64,000 nt of DNA from Betaproteobacteria bacterium. GTDB lineage: Bacteria > Pseudomonadota > Gammaproteobacteria > Burkholderiales > CAIKXV01. Within the stretch, counting starts at the first letter, position 1; every line of letters begins with the position of its first letter. The stretch lies in assembly GCA_947458265.1 (NCBI GenBank), contig CANGYF010000003.1, positions 248,001-312,000 on the forward strand, written 5' to 3'. Made by a program: the position numbers and the translations under genes. The notes under the pieces were generated by a model. That model saw nothing but the letters and a program-made list of their open reading frames with translations. It had not been told where the DNA came from and searched no databases. Positions 27,493 to 35,533 of this stretch are shown piece by piece.

Positions 27493-28104
27493 ATGCAACC
27501 GTTCACCACCTTCACCGCGGTCGCCGCGCCGCTGGACATCACCAACGTCAACACAGACATGCTGATCCCGGCGCGCTTCCTGCGAAAGCCGCGCGACGAG
27601 CGCTACGGGACCTACCTGTTCCACGACCTGCGCCATGACGAGGACGGCCGCCTGCGCGACAGCTTCGTGCTGAACGAAGAGGTCTACCAGGACGCGAAGA
27701 TCCTGGTCGCCGGCGCCAACTTCGGCTGCGGCTCGTCGCGCGAGAGCGCGGTGTACGTGCTGCTCGACTCCGGCTTCCGCTGCGTGATCGCGCCCTCGTT
27801 CGGCGACATCTTCTTCGGCAATGCGCTGCAGAACGGCGTGCTGCCGGTGGTGCTGCCCGAGGCCGAGTGCATCGAGCTGCGGGCCTTTCTCGATGCCAAC
27901 CCGGGCGCGACGATCACCGCCGACCTGCAGGCGCAGACCGTGGCGGCCGGCGACGGCAAGGTACGACGGTTCGCGCTCGATCCGCTGCGTCGCGAACGCA
28001 TGCTGAAGGGGCTGGACGAGATCGGGCTGACGCTGACCCGGCTGCCGGCGATCGAATCCTTCGAGCAGGGCTACGCGGCGGCGCGGCCGTGGCTCGATCG
28101 CTGA
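27493..28104 (+). CDS. leuD: 3-isopropylmalate dehydratase, small subunit (LeuD family)
   Basis: Swivelling substrate-specificity subunit partnering LeuC. The 203-residue product has DITNVNTDMLIPARFL, the FGCGSSRESAVYVL motif and SFGDIFFGNALQNGVLPV, all standard for LeuD. An AGGAGAG site lies about seven bases before the ATG at 27493. The gene ends 11 bases before the hydroxyacid dehydrogenase start, consistent with one transcript for all three genes. Confidence 0.93.
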   Translation: MQPFTTFTAVAAPLDITNVNTDMLIPARFLRKPRDERYGTYLFHDLRHDEDGRLRDSFVLNEEVYQDAKILVAGANFGCGSSRESAVYVLLDSGFRCVIAPSFGDIFFGNALQNGVLPVVLPEAECIELRAFLDANPGATITADLQAQTVAAGDGKVRRFALDPLRRERMLKGLDEIGLTLTRLPAIESFEQGYAAARPWLDR

Positions 28105-28115
28105 GGCCCGCCCCG

Positions 28116-29105
28116 ATGCCGACGCTGCTGGTATCGACACCTTTCGAACGCGAGTTCGGCGCCGAACTGCGCACGTTTGCGGCCGGCCATGGCATCGCGC
28201 TCGAGCTCGTGCTGCTGCCCGAGGACGCGGACGCCCGCGTCGGCGCCGAGGACACCGCGCGCATCGACGCTGCGCTGTTCTCCGGAGACATCCATCCCGG
28301 ATGGTCGCGCTCCTTCTATTCCACGCTGCGCAAGGCGGCAGGGCTCAAGTGGCTGCATGTGTTCAATGCCGGCGTCGATGCGCCGATCTTCACCGAGCTG
28401 ATGCAGCGCGGCGTGCGCCTGTCGACGTCCTCGGGCACCAATGCCGAGGCGGTGGCCAATTCCGCGCTGGCCGGGCTGCTCGCCCTGTCGCGCGGCCTGC
28501 CGGGGTGGATGCAGTTGCAGCGCGAGCGACGCTGGCGCAAGCGCACGCGTGCCGAGGCGCCGCCGGACCTGCGCGGACAGACGATGCTGCTGCTGGGCGC
28601 AGGCGCGATCGGCGGCCACATCGCCACGGTGGCGCGCGCGATCGGCCTCCATGTGGTGGTGGTCCGCCGCAGCGCTGCGCGCGAGGGCGATCCGGCGCAC
28701 GAGACGCATCCGCCGTCCGCGCTGGCCTCGCTGCTGCCGCGCGCCGACTGGCTGGTGATCGCCTGTCCGCTGACGCCGGAAACCCGCGGCATCATCGATG
28801 CGGGTGCTCTTTCATTGCTGCCGGCCGGCGCGCACCTGGTCAACATCGGCCGCGGCGAAGTCGTCGACCAGCCGGCGATGATCGATGCGCTCGCGTCCGG
28901 CCGCCTGGCCGGTGCCTATCTCGACGTGTTCGATCCGGAGCCCCTGCCGCCCGAGTCGCCGCTGTGGGACATGCCCAGCGTGATCGTGTCGCCGCACGAC
29001 GCAGCGAGTGCCGCGGGCAACGACCGGCGGGTGTTCGAGCTGTTCCGGGAGAACCTCGGGCGCTGGCAGGCGGGGCAGGTGCTGGAGAACGAGGTACGCG
29101 ACTGA
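28116..29105 (+). CDS. D-2-hydroxyacid dehydrogenase family protein
   Basis: NAD(P)-dependent D-isomer 2-hydroxyacid dehydrogenase, 329 residues. It has the Rossmann loop LLLGAGAIGGHIATVARA, a CPLTPETRGIIDAGAL segment, VNIGRGEVVDQPAM with the catalytic Arg region, DVFDPEPLPPESPLW with the Glu, and SPHDAAS with the active-site His. The ATG at 28116 follows leuD by 11 bases. The combination leuC-leuD-dehydrogenase suggests that the product of the isomerase is oxidised here, although the dehydrogenase belongs to the glyoxylate reductase-like branch rather than LeuB. Confidence 0.88.
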   Translation: MPTLLVSTPFEREFGAELRTFAAGHGIALELVLLPEDADARVGAEDTARIDAALFSGDIHPGWSRSFYSTLRKAAGLKWLHVFNAGVDAPIFTELMQRGVRLSTSSGTNAEAVANSALAGLLALSRGLPGWMQLQRERRWRKRTRAEAPPDLRGQTMLLLGAGAIGGHIATVARAIGLHVVVVRRSAAREGDPAHETHPPSALASLLPRADWLVIACPLTPETRGIIDAGALSLLPAGAHLVNIGRGEVVDQPAMIDALASGRLAGAYLDVFDPEPLPPESPLWDMPSVIVSPHDAASAAGNDRRVFELFRENLGRWQAGQVLENEVRD

Positions 29106-29161
29106 CGGGCATGGTTCATGCGGGCGCCCCTGGGACATCAGACTGTCTACCAGGAGCGCCC

Positions 29162-29779
29162 ATGAACGGTACGAGGCTCGCGAGGCTCTTCTTTGTTTCA
29201 GCCGTGCTGCTCGGCTCGATGGCGGGTGCCGAGGCCCGAGCGCAACAGGTCACGGTCGATTTCGATTCGGCCGCACTGACCTCCCTGTCCTCCGCGGACT
29301 ATCTGGAGGACGGGTTCCTGATGCAAAGGCTCTCCGGTCATTACGACATCCTGGCGCCTGGTCTCAACGCATTCATCACGCCCTACCTCAGCCTGGACAT
29401 CCGGCCGCTGGCGGGCGAGACGGTCAGTGCGGTCCGCTTCAGCTTCACCGGTGGCCGGTTCGATCTTCGGTCGCTCGATGTGAGCGATGCCACGAGCCCG
29501 GGGTTCGGCGAGCAGTTGATCGCGTCCTCCGCGGGAGGGCAGCGATCCCTCGAGTCCGCTGGCACCGAGACGTTCTCGGGCCTGCTCTGGAGCGATCTCG
29601 ACTGGATCATCCTGTCCGGATCGGTGCCCATCCTGGGTCCCGGTTTCGACAATCTCGTGTTCCAGCCGGTGGTGCCGTTGCCTGCCGCGGCGCTGCTGGC
29701 CGTTTCGGGGCTGGCCGTGATGTGTGTCGTGGCGGGCCGGCGGCGCCGTCCGATATGGGAGGATGGCGTCGAGCAGTGA
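29162..29779 (+). CDS. VPLPA-CTERM exosortase-sorted exported protein
   Basis: The 205-residue product has a signal peptide (LFFVSAVLLGSMAGAEARAQ), a beta-rich middle resembling a small carbohydrate-binding or adhesin-like domain (VDFDSAAL, AVRFSFTGGRFDLRSLDV, DWIILSG), and the C-terminal sorting signal VPLPAAALLAVSGLAVMCVV followed by a basic cluster. VPLPA-CTERM/PEP-CTERM proteins are processed by an exosortase in bacteria that make extracellular polysaccharide. The start has a CAGGAG site. The extra residues after the basic cluster (PIWEDGVEQ) are unusual. No exosortase gene is in this window. Confidence 0.82.
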   Translation: MNGTRLARLFFVSAVLLGSMAGAEARAQQVTVDFDSAALTSLSSADYLEDGFLMQRLSGHYDILAPGLNAFITPYLSLDIRPLAGETVSAVRFSFTGGRFDLRSLDVSDATSPGFGEQLIASSAGGQRSLESAGTETFSGLLWSDLDWIILSGSVPILGPGFDNLVFQPVVPLPAAALLAVSGLAVMCVVAGRRRRPIWEDGVEQ

Positions 29780-29791
29780 GCCGGCGTCCTG

Positions 29792-30637
29792 CTAGCCGGC
29801 CTTGATCGCCACCACGCCGGCGCACACCACGCTCACCGAAACGATCCGTACCCAGCCGAAGCGCTCGCGCAGCACCAGTGCGGCGATCAGCAGGCCGAGG
29901 ATGACCGACACTTCGCGCAGTGCGGCCACGAGCGATACCGGCGCGTGCTTCATCGCCCACAAGGTGATGCCGTACGAGATCGCGGTGCAGGCGCCGCCGA
30001 GCAGCGCGATCTTCCAGGTCGTGCGGGCGGTCGACCAGAGCAGCGCGGGCCCGCGGGTGGCGAGGCCGATGGCGAGCATGCCGGGTGCGATCAGCAGCAG
30101 CAGCCAGGCCAGATAGGCACCGGCATGGCCCGATGCGCGGGCACCGAGTGCATCGTTCAGCGTGTAGGCGACGACCGTGGCGGCGACGACCAGCACGACC
30201 GCGAACGCACGGCGATCCAGCGCGCCGCTGCGCGAGGACTCGGCCAGCAGCGCCAGCACGCCTGCGCTGACCAGGGCGATGCCGGCCAGCCCGAGCGGGC
30301 TCACCGCTTCGCCCAGCCAGGCGATCGCCAGGGCGGTCGTGGCCAGCGGCGGCAGGCCGCGCATCAGCGGATAGGCGACCGACAGGTCGACCCGCGCATA
30401 GGCGAGGCCGACGAAAGAGAAGTAGAACAGATGGATCAGCACCGACTGCGCGAGGAAGCGCCAGCTCTCCGGCGACGGGGCCGGCAGCAGCAGTACCGCC
30501 GGGATCGACCATGCCCCGGCGGCGCAGCAGACCAGCACGGTCAGCGCCAGCTTGTCGGCCGAGGCCTTGACCAGCGTGTTCCAGGTCGCGTGCAGCAGCG
30601 CACCGAACAGGACGGCGAGGGCGACATCGGTGTGCAT
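29792..30637 (-). CDS. EamA/DMT-superfamily permease
   Basis: Inner-membrane drug/metabolite transporter with two tandem EamA repeats. The 281-residue product has about ten hydrophobic helices, starting with DVALAVLFGALLHATWNTLVK and ending with a helix terminating in AGVVAIKAG; the charged LRERFGWVR loop before the last helix is typical. The transported molecule cannot be read from sequence. It ends 12 bases from the convergent VPLPA-CTERM gene and is probably expressed on its own. Confidence 0.88.
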   Translation of the reverse strand: MHTDVALAVLFGALLHATWNTLVKASADKLALTVLVCCAAGAWSIPAVLLLPAPSPESWRFLAQSVLIHLFYFSFVGLAYARVDLSVAYPLMRGLPPLATTALAIAWLGEAVSPLGLAGIALVSAGVLALLAESSRSGALDRRAFAVVLVVAATVVAYTLNDALGARASGHAGAYLAWLLLLIAPGMLAIGLATRGPALLWSTARTTWKIALLGGACTAISYGITLWAMKHAPVSLVAALREVSVILGLLIAALVLRERFGWVRIVSVSVVCAGVVAIKAG

Positions 30638-30733
30638 CGGTTGCTGGCTGGGGCCGTGACGACAGGGTGTACGCTGCGATGACCGATGGTACGGTCATCG
30701 ACCCTTGCGTGACGCCTGCGAGCGCTGCCCCCG

Positions 30734-31423
30734 TCAGTAGCTGACCAGGATCTCGTTTCGGCGCAGGAACGGGATCGACCACGGCGGGTTATAGCGCGCG
30801 AGCTGTGGCGGCGCGGACGGCTGCAGGCCGCGTCCCTTCATCCAGCCGAGCAGCAGTGCGGTCTCCTCGCGCACCCGATCCTCGGTGACGAAACCCGAGA
30901 AGGTGCGCACCGCTGTGCGCTGGGCTGGCACTTCGCGCAGCGACACCGTCGGGTCTTCCGGCACCGGCAGCGTCGCCATCGTGTACTGCGCGGGCATCAC
31001 GAAGTGCATGCGCCACTTGCCGCCGCTGGCGGGTGCGCGCGGATCGGTCGCCGCTTCCGTCGTGACCGGTGCGGTCATCGCGATCTTCTGCCCTGCGCCG
31101 GGTTGCATGGTTACCGGCACCGTCATCGCGATCTTCTCGCTGCCCTCGGCGGTGCGCGAGCGGTTGCGGCCGAAGATGTAGCCGGCGATACGGCGGAAGC
31201 CGGCGTTGGAACCCTCGCCGAGCGATCCCTCGACCCAGGTCTCGGCGACGATCATCGGTGCGTACAGGCGCAGCTCGAACGCGCCTTCGCGCTCGACGGT
31301 CTCGAACTTCGGTTCTTCGGTGGCCATGGCGACGGGGGCGAACGAGGCGGTCAGGACGAGCAGGGCTGCCAGCAGCAGGGCAGTGGGGGCGGCGGCGGGC
31401 AATCGGAAGGATGGCATGGGCAT
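30734..31423 (-). CDS. SOUL heme-binding family protein, exported
   Basis: The 229-residue product has a signal peptide (ALLLAALLVLTASFAPVAMA) and a SOUL domain: EPKFETVEREGAFELRLYAPMIVAET, GFRRIAGYIFGRNRS and twice-occurring KIAMTxPV stretches. Family members in animals bind heme; bacterial exported versions are of unknown function. The ATG at 31423 is one of two close starts (31417 the other). It is divergent from the Bug receptor at 31518, sharing a 94-bp upstream region. Confidence 0.86.
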   Translation of the reverse strand: MPMPSFRLPAAAPTALLLAALLVLTASFAPVAMATEEPKFETVEREGAFELRLYAPMIVAETWVEGSLGEGSNAGFRRIAGYIFGRNRSRTAEGSEKIAMTVPVTMQPGAGQKIAMTAPVTTEAATDPRAPASGGKWRMHFVMPAQYTMATLPVPEDPTVSLREVPAQRTAVRTFSGFVTEDRVREETALLLGWMKGRGLQPSAPPQLARYNPPWSIPFLRRNEILVSY

Positions 31424-31517
31424 CGCGGGAGGTCGATCTGCAGGATGGGCCTGCGCGTTCGCTGGACGCACCGGATGGCCGGCGGTAGTCTCGCGGCAGA
31501 ACCCTGGAGGAGGGAAG

Positions 31518-32501
31518 ATGGAACCCAGAAAAACCATATTCGGGATCGCCGTCCTGTGCGTCGCATTCGGCGCTGCGGGCAGTGTACTGGCCGCCGACGC
31601 ACCGATGTCGCGGCCGCTGCGTGTCGTGGTGCCGTATCCGCCCGGCGGCACGTCGGATGCGCAGATCCGCATCATCGGGCCTAAGCTCACCGAGTCCATC
31701 GGCCAGCCGGTGCTGGTCGACAATCGTCCCGGTGCCTCCGGCATGCTGGGCGCCGAGCTGGTGGCCCGCTCCAACCCGGACGGCCATACGATGCTGATGA
31801 CCGACGTCGGCAACCTGATCATGACCGGCATCGTGCATCCGAACGCACCCTACGTGGTCGCGCGCGACTTCGCGCCGGTCACGCTCGTGTCGTTCACGCC
31901 GCACCTGCTGGGCGTGTTCCCCGGGTTGCCGGTGCAGTCGATCGCCGACCTGGTCAAGCACGCACGCGCCAACCCGGGCAAGCTCAACTTCGCCACCAGC
32001 CTCGGCGGTGCCACGCATTTCGCCGGGCTGCTGTTCTCGCAGCACTTCGGCATCAAGTGGGTGGAGATCCCGACCAAGGGCGGCACCGATTCGATCACCC
32101 AGGTGATGGGTGGCCAGTCCGACCTCGTCTTCAACAGCATGGTGTCGATGATGCCGCAGGGCAAGGCCGGCAAGCTGCGCATCCTCGCGGTCACCAGCCC
32201 GAAGCGTGTGCCGCAGTGGCCCGAGATGCCGACGATGGTCGAGGCCAGTGGCATTGCCGGCTTCAGCACCGGATCGTGGCAGGGTGTGCTGATGCCGGCT
32301 AAGGTGGCGCCGGCGATGGCGGCGCGCGTCAACCAGGAACTGGTCCGTGCGCTCGGCCTGGCCGAGGTTCGCGACCGTTTCTTCGCGCTCGGGACCGAGA
32401 TCGTCGGCAACACGCCGGCGGAGTTCGGCAGCTGGCTGCGCGAGGAGGATGCGCGCTGGACGGTGGTCGCGAAGAAAGCGAACCTGAAGGTCTCGTTCTG
32501 A
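31518..32501 (+). CDS. Bug/TctC-family periplasmic solute-binding protein
   Basis: 327-residue receptor with signal peptide (TIFGIAVLCVAFGAAGSVLAA) and family motifs VVVPYPPGGTSD, VDNRPGASGML, VARDFAPVTLV and EIPTKGGTDS; the last replaces the common VPYKG, so the binding loop is atypical. A GGAGGAGGGAAG-like purine run precedes the ATG at 31518. It is followed after eight bases by a second, only distantly similar Bug gene, making a tandem pair likely expressed together. Confidence 0.9.
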   Translation: MEPRKTIFGIAVLCVAFGAAGSVLAADAPMSRPLRVVVPYPPGGTSDAQIRIIGPKLTESIGQPVLVDNRPGASGMLGAELVARSNPDGHTMLMTDVGNLIMTGIVHPNAPYVVARDFAPVTLVSFTPHLLGVFPGLPVQSIADLVKHARANPGKLNFATSLGGATHFAGLLFSQHFGIKWVEIPTKGGTDSITQVMGGQSDLVFNSMVSMMPQGKAGKLRILAVTSPKRVPQWPEMPTMVEASGIAGFSTGSWQGVLMPAKVAPAMAARVNQELVRALGLAEVRDRFFALGTEIVGNTPAEFGSWLREEDARWTVVAKKANLKVSF

Positions 32502-32509
32502 CGGAGGCG

Positions 32510-33478
32510 ATGATGGACAGGCAGGCCATCCTGCTCGCGCTGCTGGCGGTGGCGGCAGCAGGGACTTCCATCGACGCATCGGCGCAGGCCGGCTGGCCGT
32601 CGCGTCCGGTGCGCCTGCTGGTGCCGGCACAGCCCGGCGGCAGTACCGACACGCTGGCGCGCATCGCCGGGCAGAAGCTCGGCGATGCACTCGGTCAGAC
32701 ATTCGTGATCGACAACCGCAGCGGGGCGGGTGGCACCGTCGCCGCCGAGACGCTGATGCGCGCCGCCCCGGACGGCTATACGCTCGGCGTGGCCTACACC
32801 GCGCTGACCGTGAACGCGGTGCTGCAGAAGGTGCCGTACGACACGCTGCGCGACTTCACCCCGATCTCGCTGATCTCCACTTCGCCGCTGGTGCTGGTAG
32901 TGGGCGCTAACTCGCCGGTGCGCGCCGTCAAGGACCTGGTGCAGATGGCGAAGGCGAAGCCGTTGTCCTACGGCAGCGCAGGCATCGGCAGCGGCGGCCA
33001 TGTCTGCGGCGAACTGCTCAACCTGATGGCCGGCATCAAGGCGGTGCACGTGCCTTACAAGGGCGCCGGCCCCGCATCGGCCGATGTGGCGGCCGGGCAG
33101 ATCGAGTTCCAGTTCGGCGCGCAGATCACCACCCAGGGGCTGGTCAAGGCCGGCCGCCTGCGCATGGTCGCGGTGACCAGCGCGAAGCGCGCGTCCACGT
33201 TGCCCGAGGTGCCGACGATGGCTGAGTCAGGCCTTCCGGGCTTCGAGTTCAACAACTGGTTCGGCGTACTCGGCCCGGCCGGGATGCCCGCACCGCTGGT
33301 CGCCCGCCTCAACGCCGAGCTGGTGAAGATGATGGCCCTGCCCGACGTGCGCGAGCGCATCACTTTCGACGGCGGCGAACCCGCGGCCGGCCCCCCGTCC
33401 GAGTTCCGTGCCCTGCTCGCCAGCGACCTCTCCAAGTGGAGCAAGATCGCCCGCGAACTGCGCATGCAGCCCAACTGA
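32510..33478 (+). CDS. Bug/TctC-family periplasmic solute-binding protein (second of tandem pair)
   Basis: 322-residue receptor with a short signal peptide (AILLALLAVAAAGTSIDASA) and the motifs VRLLVPAQPGGSTD, VIDNRSGAGGTV, YDTLRDFTPISL and HVPYKGAGPAS. The TAEA/YTALTVNAVLQKVPYD stretch matches the family. Starts at 32510 and 32513 are equivalent. Being downstream of another Bug gene in the same transcript, with no membrane components, it may provide a receptor of different specificity for a shared TctAB encoded elsewhere. Confidence 0.9.
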   Translation: MMDRQAILLALLAVAAAGTSIDASAQAGWPSRPVRLLVPAQPGGSTDTLARIAGQKLGDALGQTFVIDNRSGAGGTVAAETLMRAAPDGYTLGVAYTALTVNAVLQKVPYDTLRDFTPISLISTSPLVLVVGANSPVRAVKDLVQMAKAKPLSYGSAGIGSGGHVCGELLNLMAGIKAVHVPYKGAGPASADVAAGQIEFQFGAQITTQGLVKAGRLRMVAVTSAKRASTLPEVPTMAESGLPGFEFNNWFGVLGPAGMPAPLVARLNAELVKMMALPDVRERITFDGGEPAAGPPSEFRALLASDLSKWSKIARELRMQPN

Positions 33479-33505
33479 AATCCGGGTCAGAGACGATTTT
33501 CCCGG
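33478..33505. repeat. Partial copy of a REP-like element
   Basis: Starting at the stop codon of the Bug gene, a stretch beginning AATCCGGGTCAGA repeats one arm of the palindrome found 50 bases further on and continues into GACGATTTTCCCGG. The pair of related, oppositely readable units resembles the REP-type repeats mobilised by RAYT transposases, though no such transposase is in the window. Confidence 0.5.
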
Positions 33506-33527
33506 TGGTGTCCGTCCGGGGCTGAGG

Positions 33528-33555
33528 TAATCCGGGTCAGATCTGACCCGGATTA
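33528..33555. repeat. Perfect 28-bp palindrome between convergent genes
   Basis: The arms 33528-33541 and 33542-33555 are exact reverse complements with no central spacer and read TAATCCGGGTCAGA on the left. It lies between convergent Bug genes ending at 33478 and 33563, so it could end transcription from both sides. The same GGGTCAGA core appears at 33481 and a related GGGGTCAGACCCC at 6505, indicating a dispersed family. Confidence 0.75.
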
Positions 33556-33562
33556 TCCAACG

Positions 33563-34540
33563 TCAGTCGATTGTTGCGCCGCTCGCGCGGGCGAGCTTCG
33601 CCCACTTTGGAGCTTCCTGCTGCTGGAACGCGGCGAACTCGGCGGGCGAGGCATGGGTGAACGGCTCCTGGCCGATCTGCGCCATTGCCGGTGTCGTCGC
33701 GGCGATCGCCTTCAGGCTCAGCTTGTGCAGCGTGGAGACGATCGGCTCCGGCACGCCGCGCGGCCCGGACAGGCCGAACCATGGCACCAGCTCGAAGCCA
33801 GGCACGCCGGCTTCGGCGATGGTCGGTACCTCGGGCATCAGCGGCGAGCGCCGGCTGGCGGATACGCCGAGCGCGCGCAGCTTGCCCGACTGCACGAACG
33901 CCACCATTCCGGCGATGCCGGGGAAGCCGACGCCGACCTGGCCGGCGAGCAGGTCGGCGGTGGCCGGGCCGCTGCCGCGATAGGGCACGTGCACCATGTC
34001 GATGCCGGCCATCGAGGCGAACAGCGAGCCTGTGAGGTGCTGCGTGCCGCCGTTGCCGGAGGATGCCCAGTTGATCGCGCCCGGGCGCTTCTTCGCCAGC
34101 GCGATCAGTTCCTTCACCGTGCGCACGCCCAGTGACGGGTGCACGACCAGGATGTTCTGCGCTGCGGTGAGCCCGGTGATCGCGGTGAAGTCGGCGATCG
34201 CGTCGTAGGGCAGCTTGCGGTGGATCGCCGCGGACACGTAGTGGGTGTTGCTGATCATGAACAGCGTGTAGCCGTCGGGCGTGGACTTTGCCGCGATCTC
34301 GGCGCCGAGCACCGAGCCCGCACCCGGGCGGTTCTCGACCAGCATCTGCTGTCCCGACAGCCGGTTGATCTCGGCGGCGAAGATGCGCGCCGGGCCGTCG
34401 GACGCGCCGCCTGCGGAGAACGGCACGATCATCCGGATCGGACGGGACGGGAAGGCATCAGCGGCCAGCGCGCTGCCGGCGGTGCAGCCGAGCACCAGCG
34501 CAAGGACGGCGGTCCTGCTCGACGATTCGATGTTGCGCAT
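33563..34540 (-). CDS. Bug/TctC-family periplasmic solute-binding protein
   Basis: 325-residue receptor with signal peptide (TAVLALVLGCTAGSALAA) and motifs IRMIVPFSAGGASD, VENRPGAGSVLG, YDAIADFTAITGL and HVPYRGSGPATA. The ATG at 34540 (MRNIES) has GAGGAA about ten bases upstream; an ATG at 34558 lacks a site. It is divergent from the alpha/beta hydrolase at 34652 and convergent with another Bug gene. Ligand unknown. Confidence 0.9.
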   Translation of the reverse strand: MRNIESSSRTAVLALVLGCTAGSALAADAFPSRPIRMIVPFSAGGASDGPARIFAAEINRLSGQQMLVENRPGAGSVLGAEIAAKSTPDGYTLFMISNTHYVSAAIHRKLPYDAIADFTAITGLTAAQNILVVHPSLGVRTVKELIALAKKRPGAINWASSGNGGTQHLTGSLFASMAGIDMVHVPYRGSGPATADLLAGQVGVGFPGIAGMVAFVQSGKLRALGVSASRRSPLMPEVPTIAEAGVPGFELVPWFGLSGPRGVPEPIVSTLHKLSLKAIAATTPAMAQIGQEPFTHASPAEFAAFQQQEAPKWAKLARASGATID

Positions 34541-34651
34541 GTTCTGGTTTCCTCGCATTTCTATAAACTCGGACGCGTTCGCGCGGGCATCGTCGACTGT
34601 CCTGTTGCGACGATGCAATGCCGCACTATTGAAACTCTGGGAGCAGCAGCC

Positions 34652-35533
34652 ATGCCATTCGCTACCGCGGACGGACTGAAACTGTACTGGGAAGAGACCG
34701 GCAGCGGTACCCCGATCGTGTTCGTGCACGAGTTCGCCGGCGACCTGCGCAGCTGGGAGCCGCAGGTGCGCTTCTTCTCGCGCCGGTTCCACTGCATCAC
34801 CTACAACGCGCGAGGCTACCCGCCCTCGGACGTCTCCACCAGCTTCGAGCAGCATTCCCAGGAGCAGGCGGCCGACGACATCCTGGTGGTGATGAAGGCT
34901 GCCGGCATCGAGCGTGCGCACATCGTCGGATTGTCGATGGGTGGCTATGCCGCGATCCACTTCGGGCTGCGCCATCCTCAGCATGCACTCTCGCTGACCG
35001 TGGCCGGCGCCGGTTTCGGTTCCGACCCGGACAAGCGCGCGCAGTTCCATGCCGACACCGACGCCTTCGCCTCGCACCTAGAGACCGTCGGCATGGCCGA
35101 AGGCATCAAGGACTACGCGATCGGACCGGCGCGGGTGCAGCACCTGAACAAGGACCCGCGCGGCTTCGCCGAGTTCCATGCCCAGTTCGCCGCGCACGAT
35201 GCGACCGGTTCGGCCAATACGCTGCGCGGTTTCATGCGCCGGCGGGATCCGATCCAGGCGTTCGAAGCGGGCCTGCGCGAGATGCGGGTGCCGACCCATG
35301 TGATCACCGGCGACGAGGACGACAACTGCCTCGAGCCCGGCATCTGGATGAAGCGGGTGATCCCGGGCTGCGGTCTGACCGTGATGTGCAACACCGGCCA
35401 TGCGGTCAATCTCGAGGAGCCCGACCAGTTCAACCGGCTGGTGCTCGACTTTCTCACGCTGGTCGACGGTGGCCGCTGGCAGCCGCGCGACCCGCGGTCC
35501 TACGGAAAGTCGACGCTCGCGAACAAGGCGTGA
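34652..35533 (+). CDS. Alpha/beta-fold hydrolase
   Basis: 293-residue hydrolase of the 3-oxoadipate enol-lactonase/epoxide hydrolase-like group. It has the oxyanion motif FVHEFAGDLRSWEPQ, the nucleophile elbow GLSMGGYAAIH (catalytic Ser about residue 97), an acid in ITGDEDDN and a catalytic His in NTGHAVNLEEP. The HE instead of HG after FVH is a mild oddity in the oxyanion loop. The start at 34652 has GGGAGCAG upstream. Its stop overlaps the TauD-like gene start (GTGA), so the two are co-expressed and probably act in one pathway. Confidence 0.88.
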   Translation: MPFATADGLKLYWEETGSGTPIVFVHEFAGDLRSWEPQVRFFSRRFHCITYNARGYPPSDVSTSFEQHSQEQAADDILVVMKAAGIERAHIVGLSMGGYAAIHFGLRHPQHALSLTVAGAGFGSDPDKRAQFHADTDAFASHLETVGMAEGIKDYAIGPARVQHLNKDPRGFAEFHAQFAAHDATGSANTLRGFMRRRDPIQAFEAGLREMRVPTHVITGDEDDNCLEPGIWMKRVIPGCGLTVMCNTGHAVNLEEPDQFNRLVLDFLTLVDGGRWQPRDPRSYGKSTLANKA

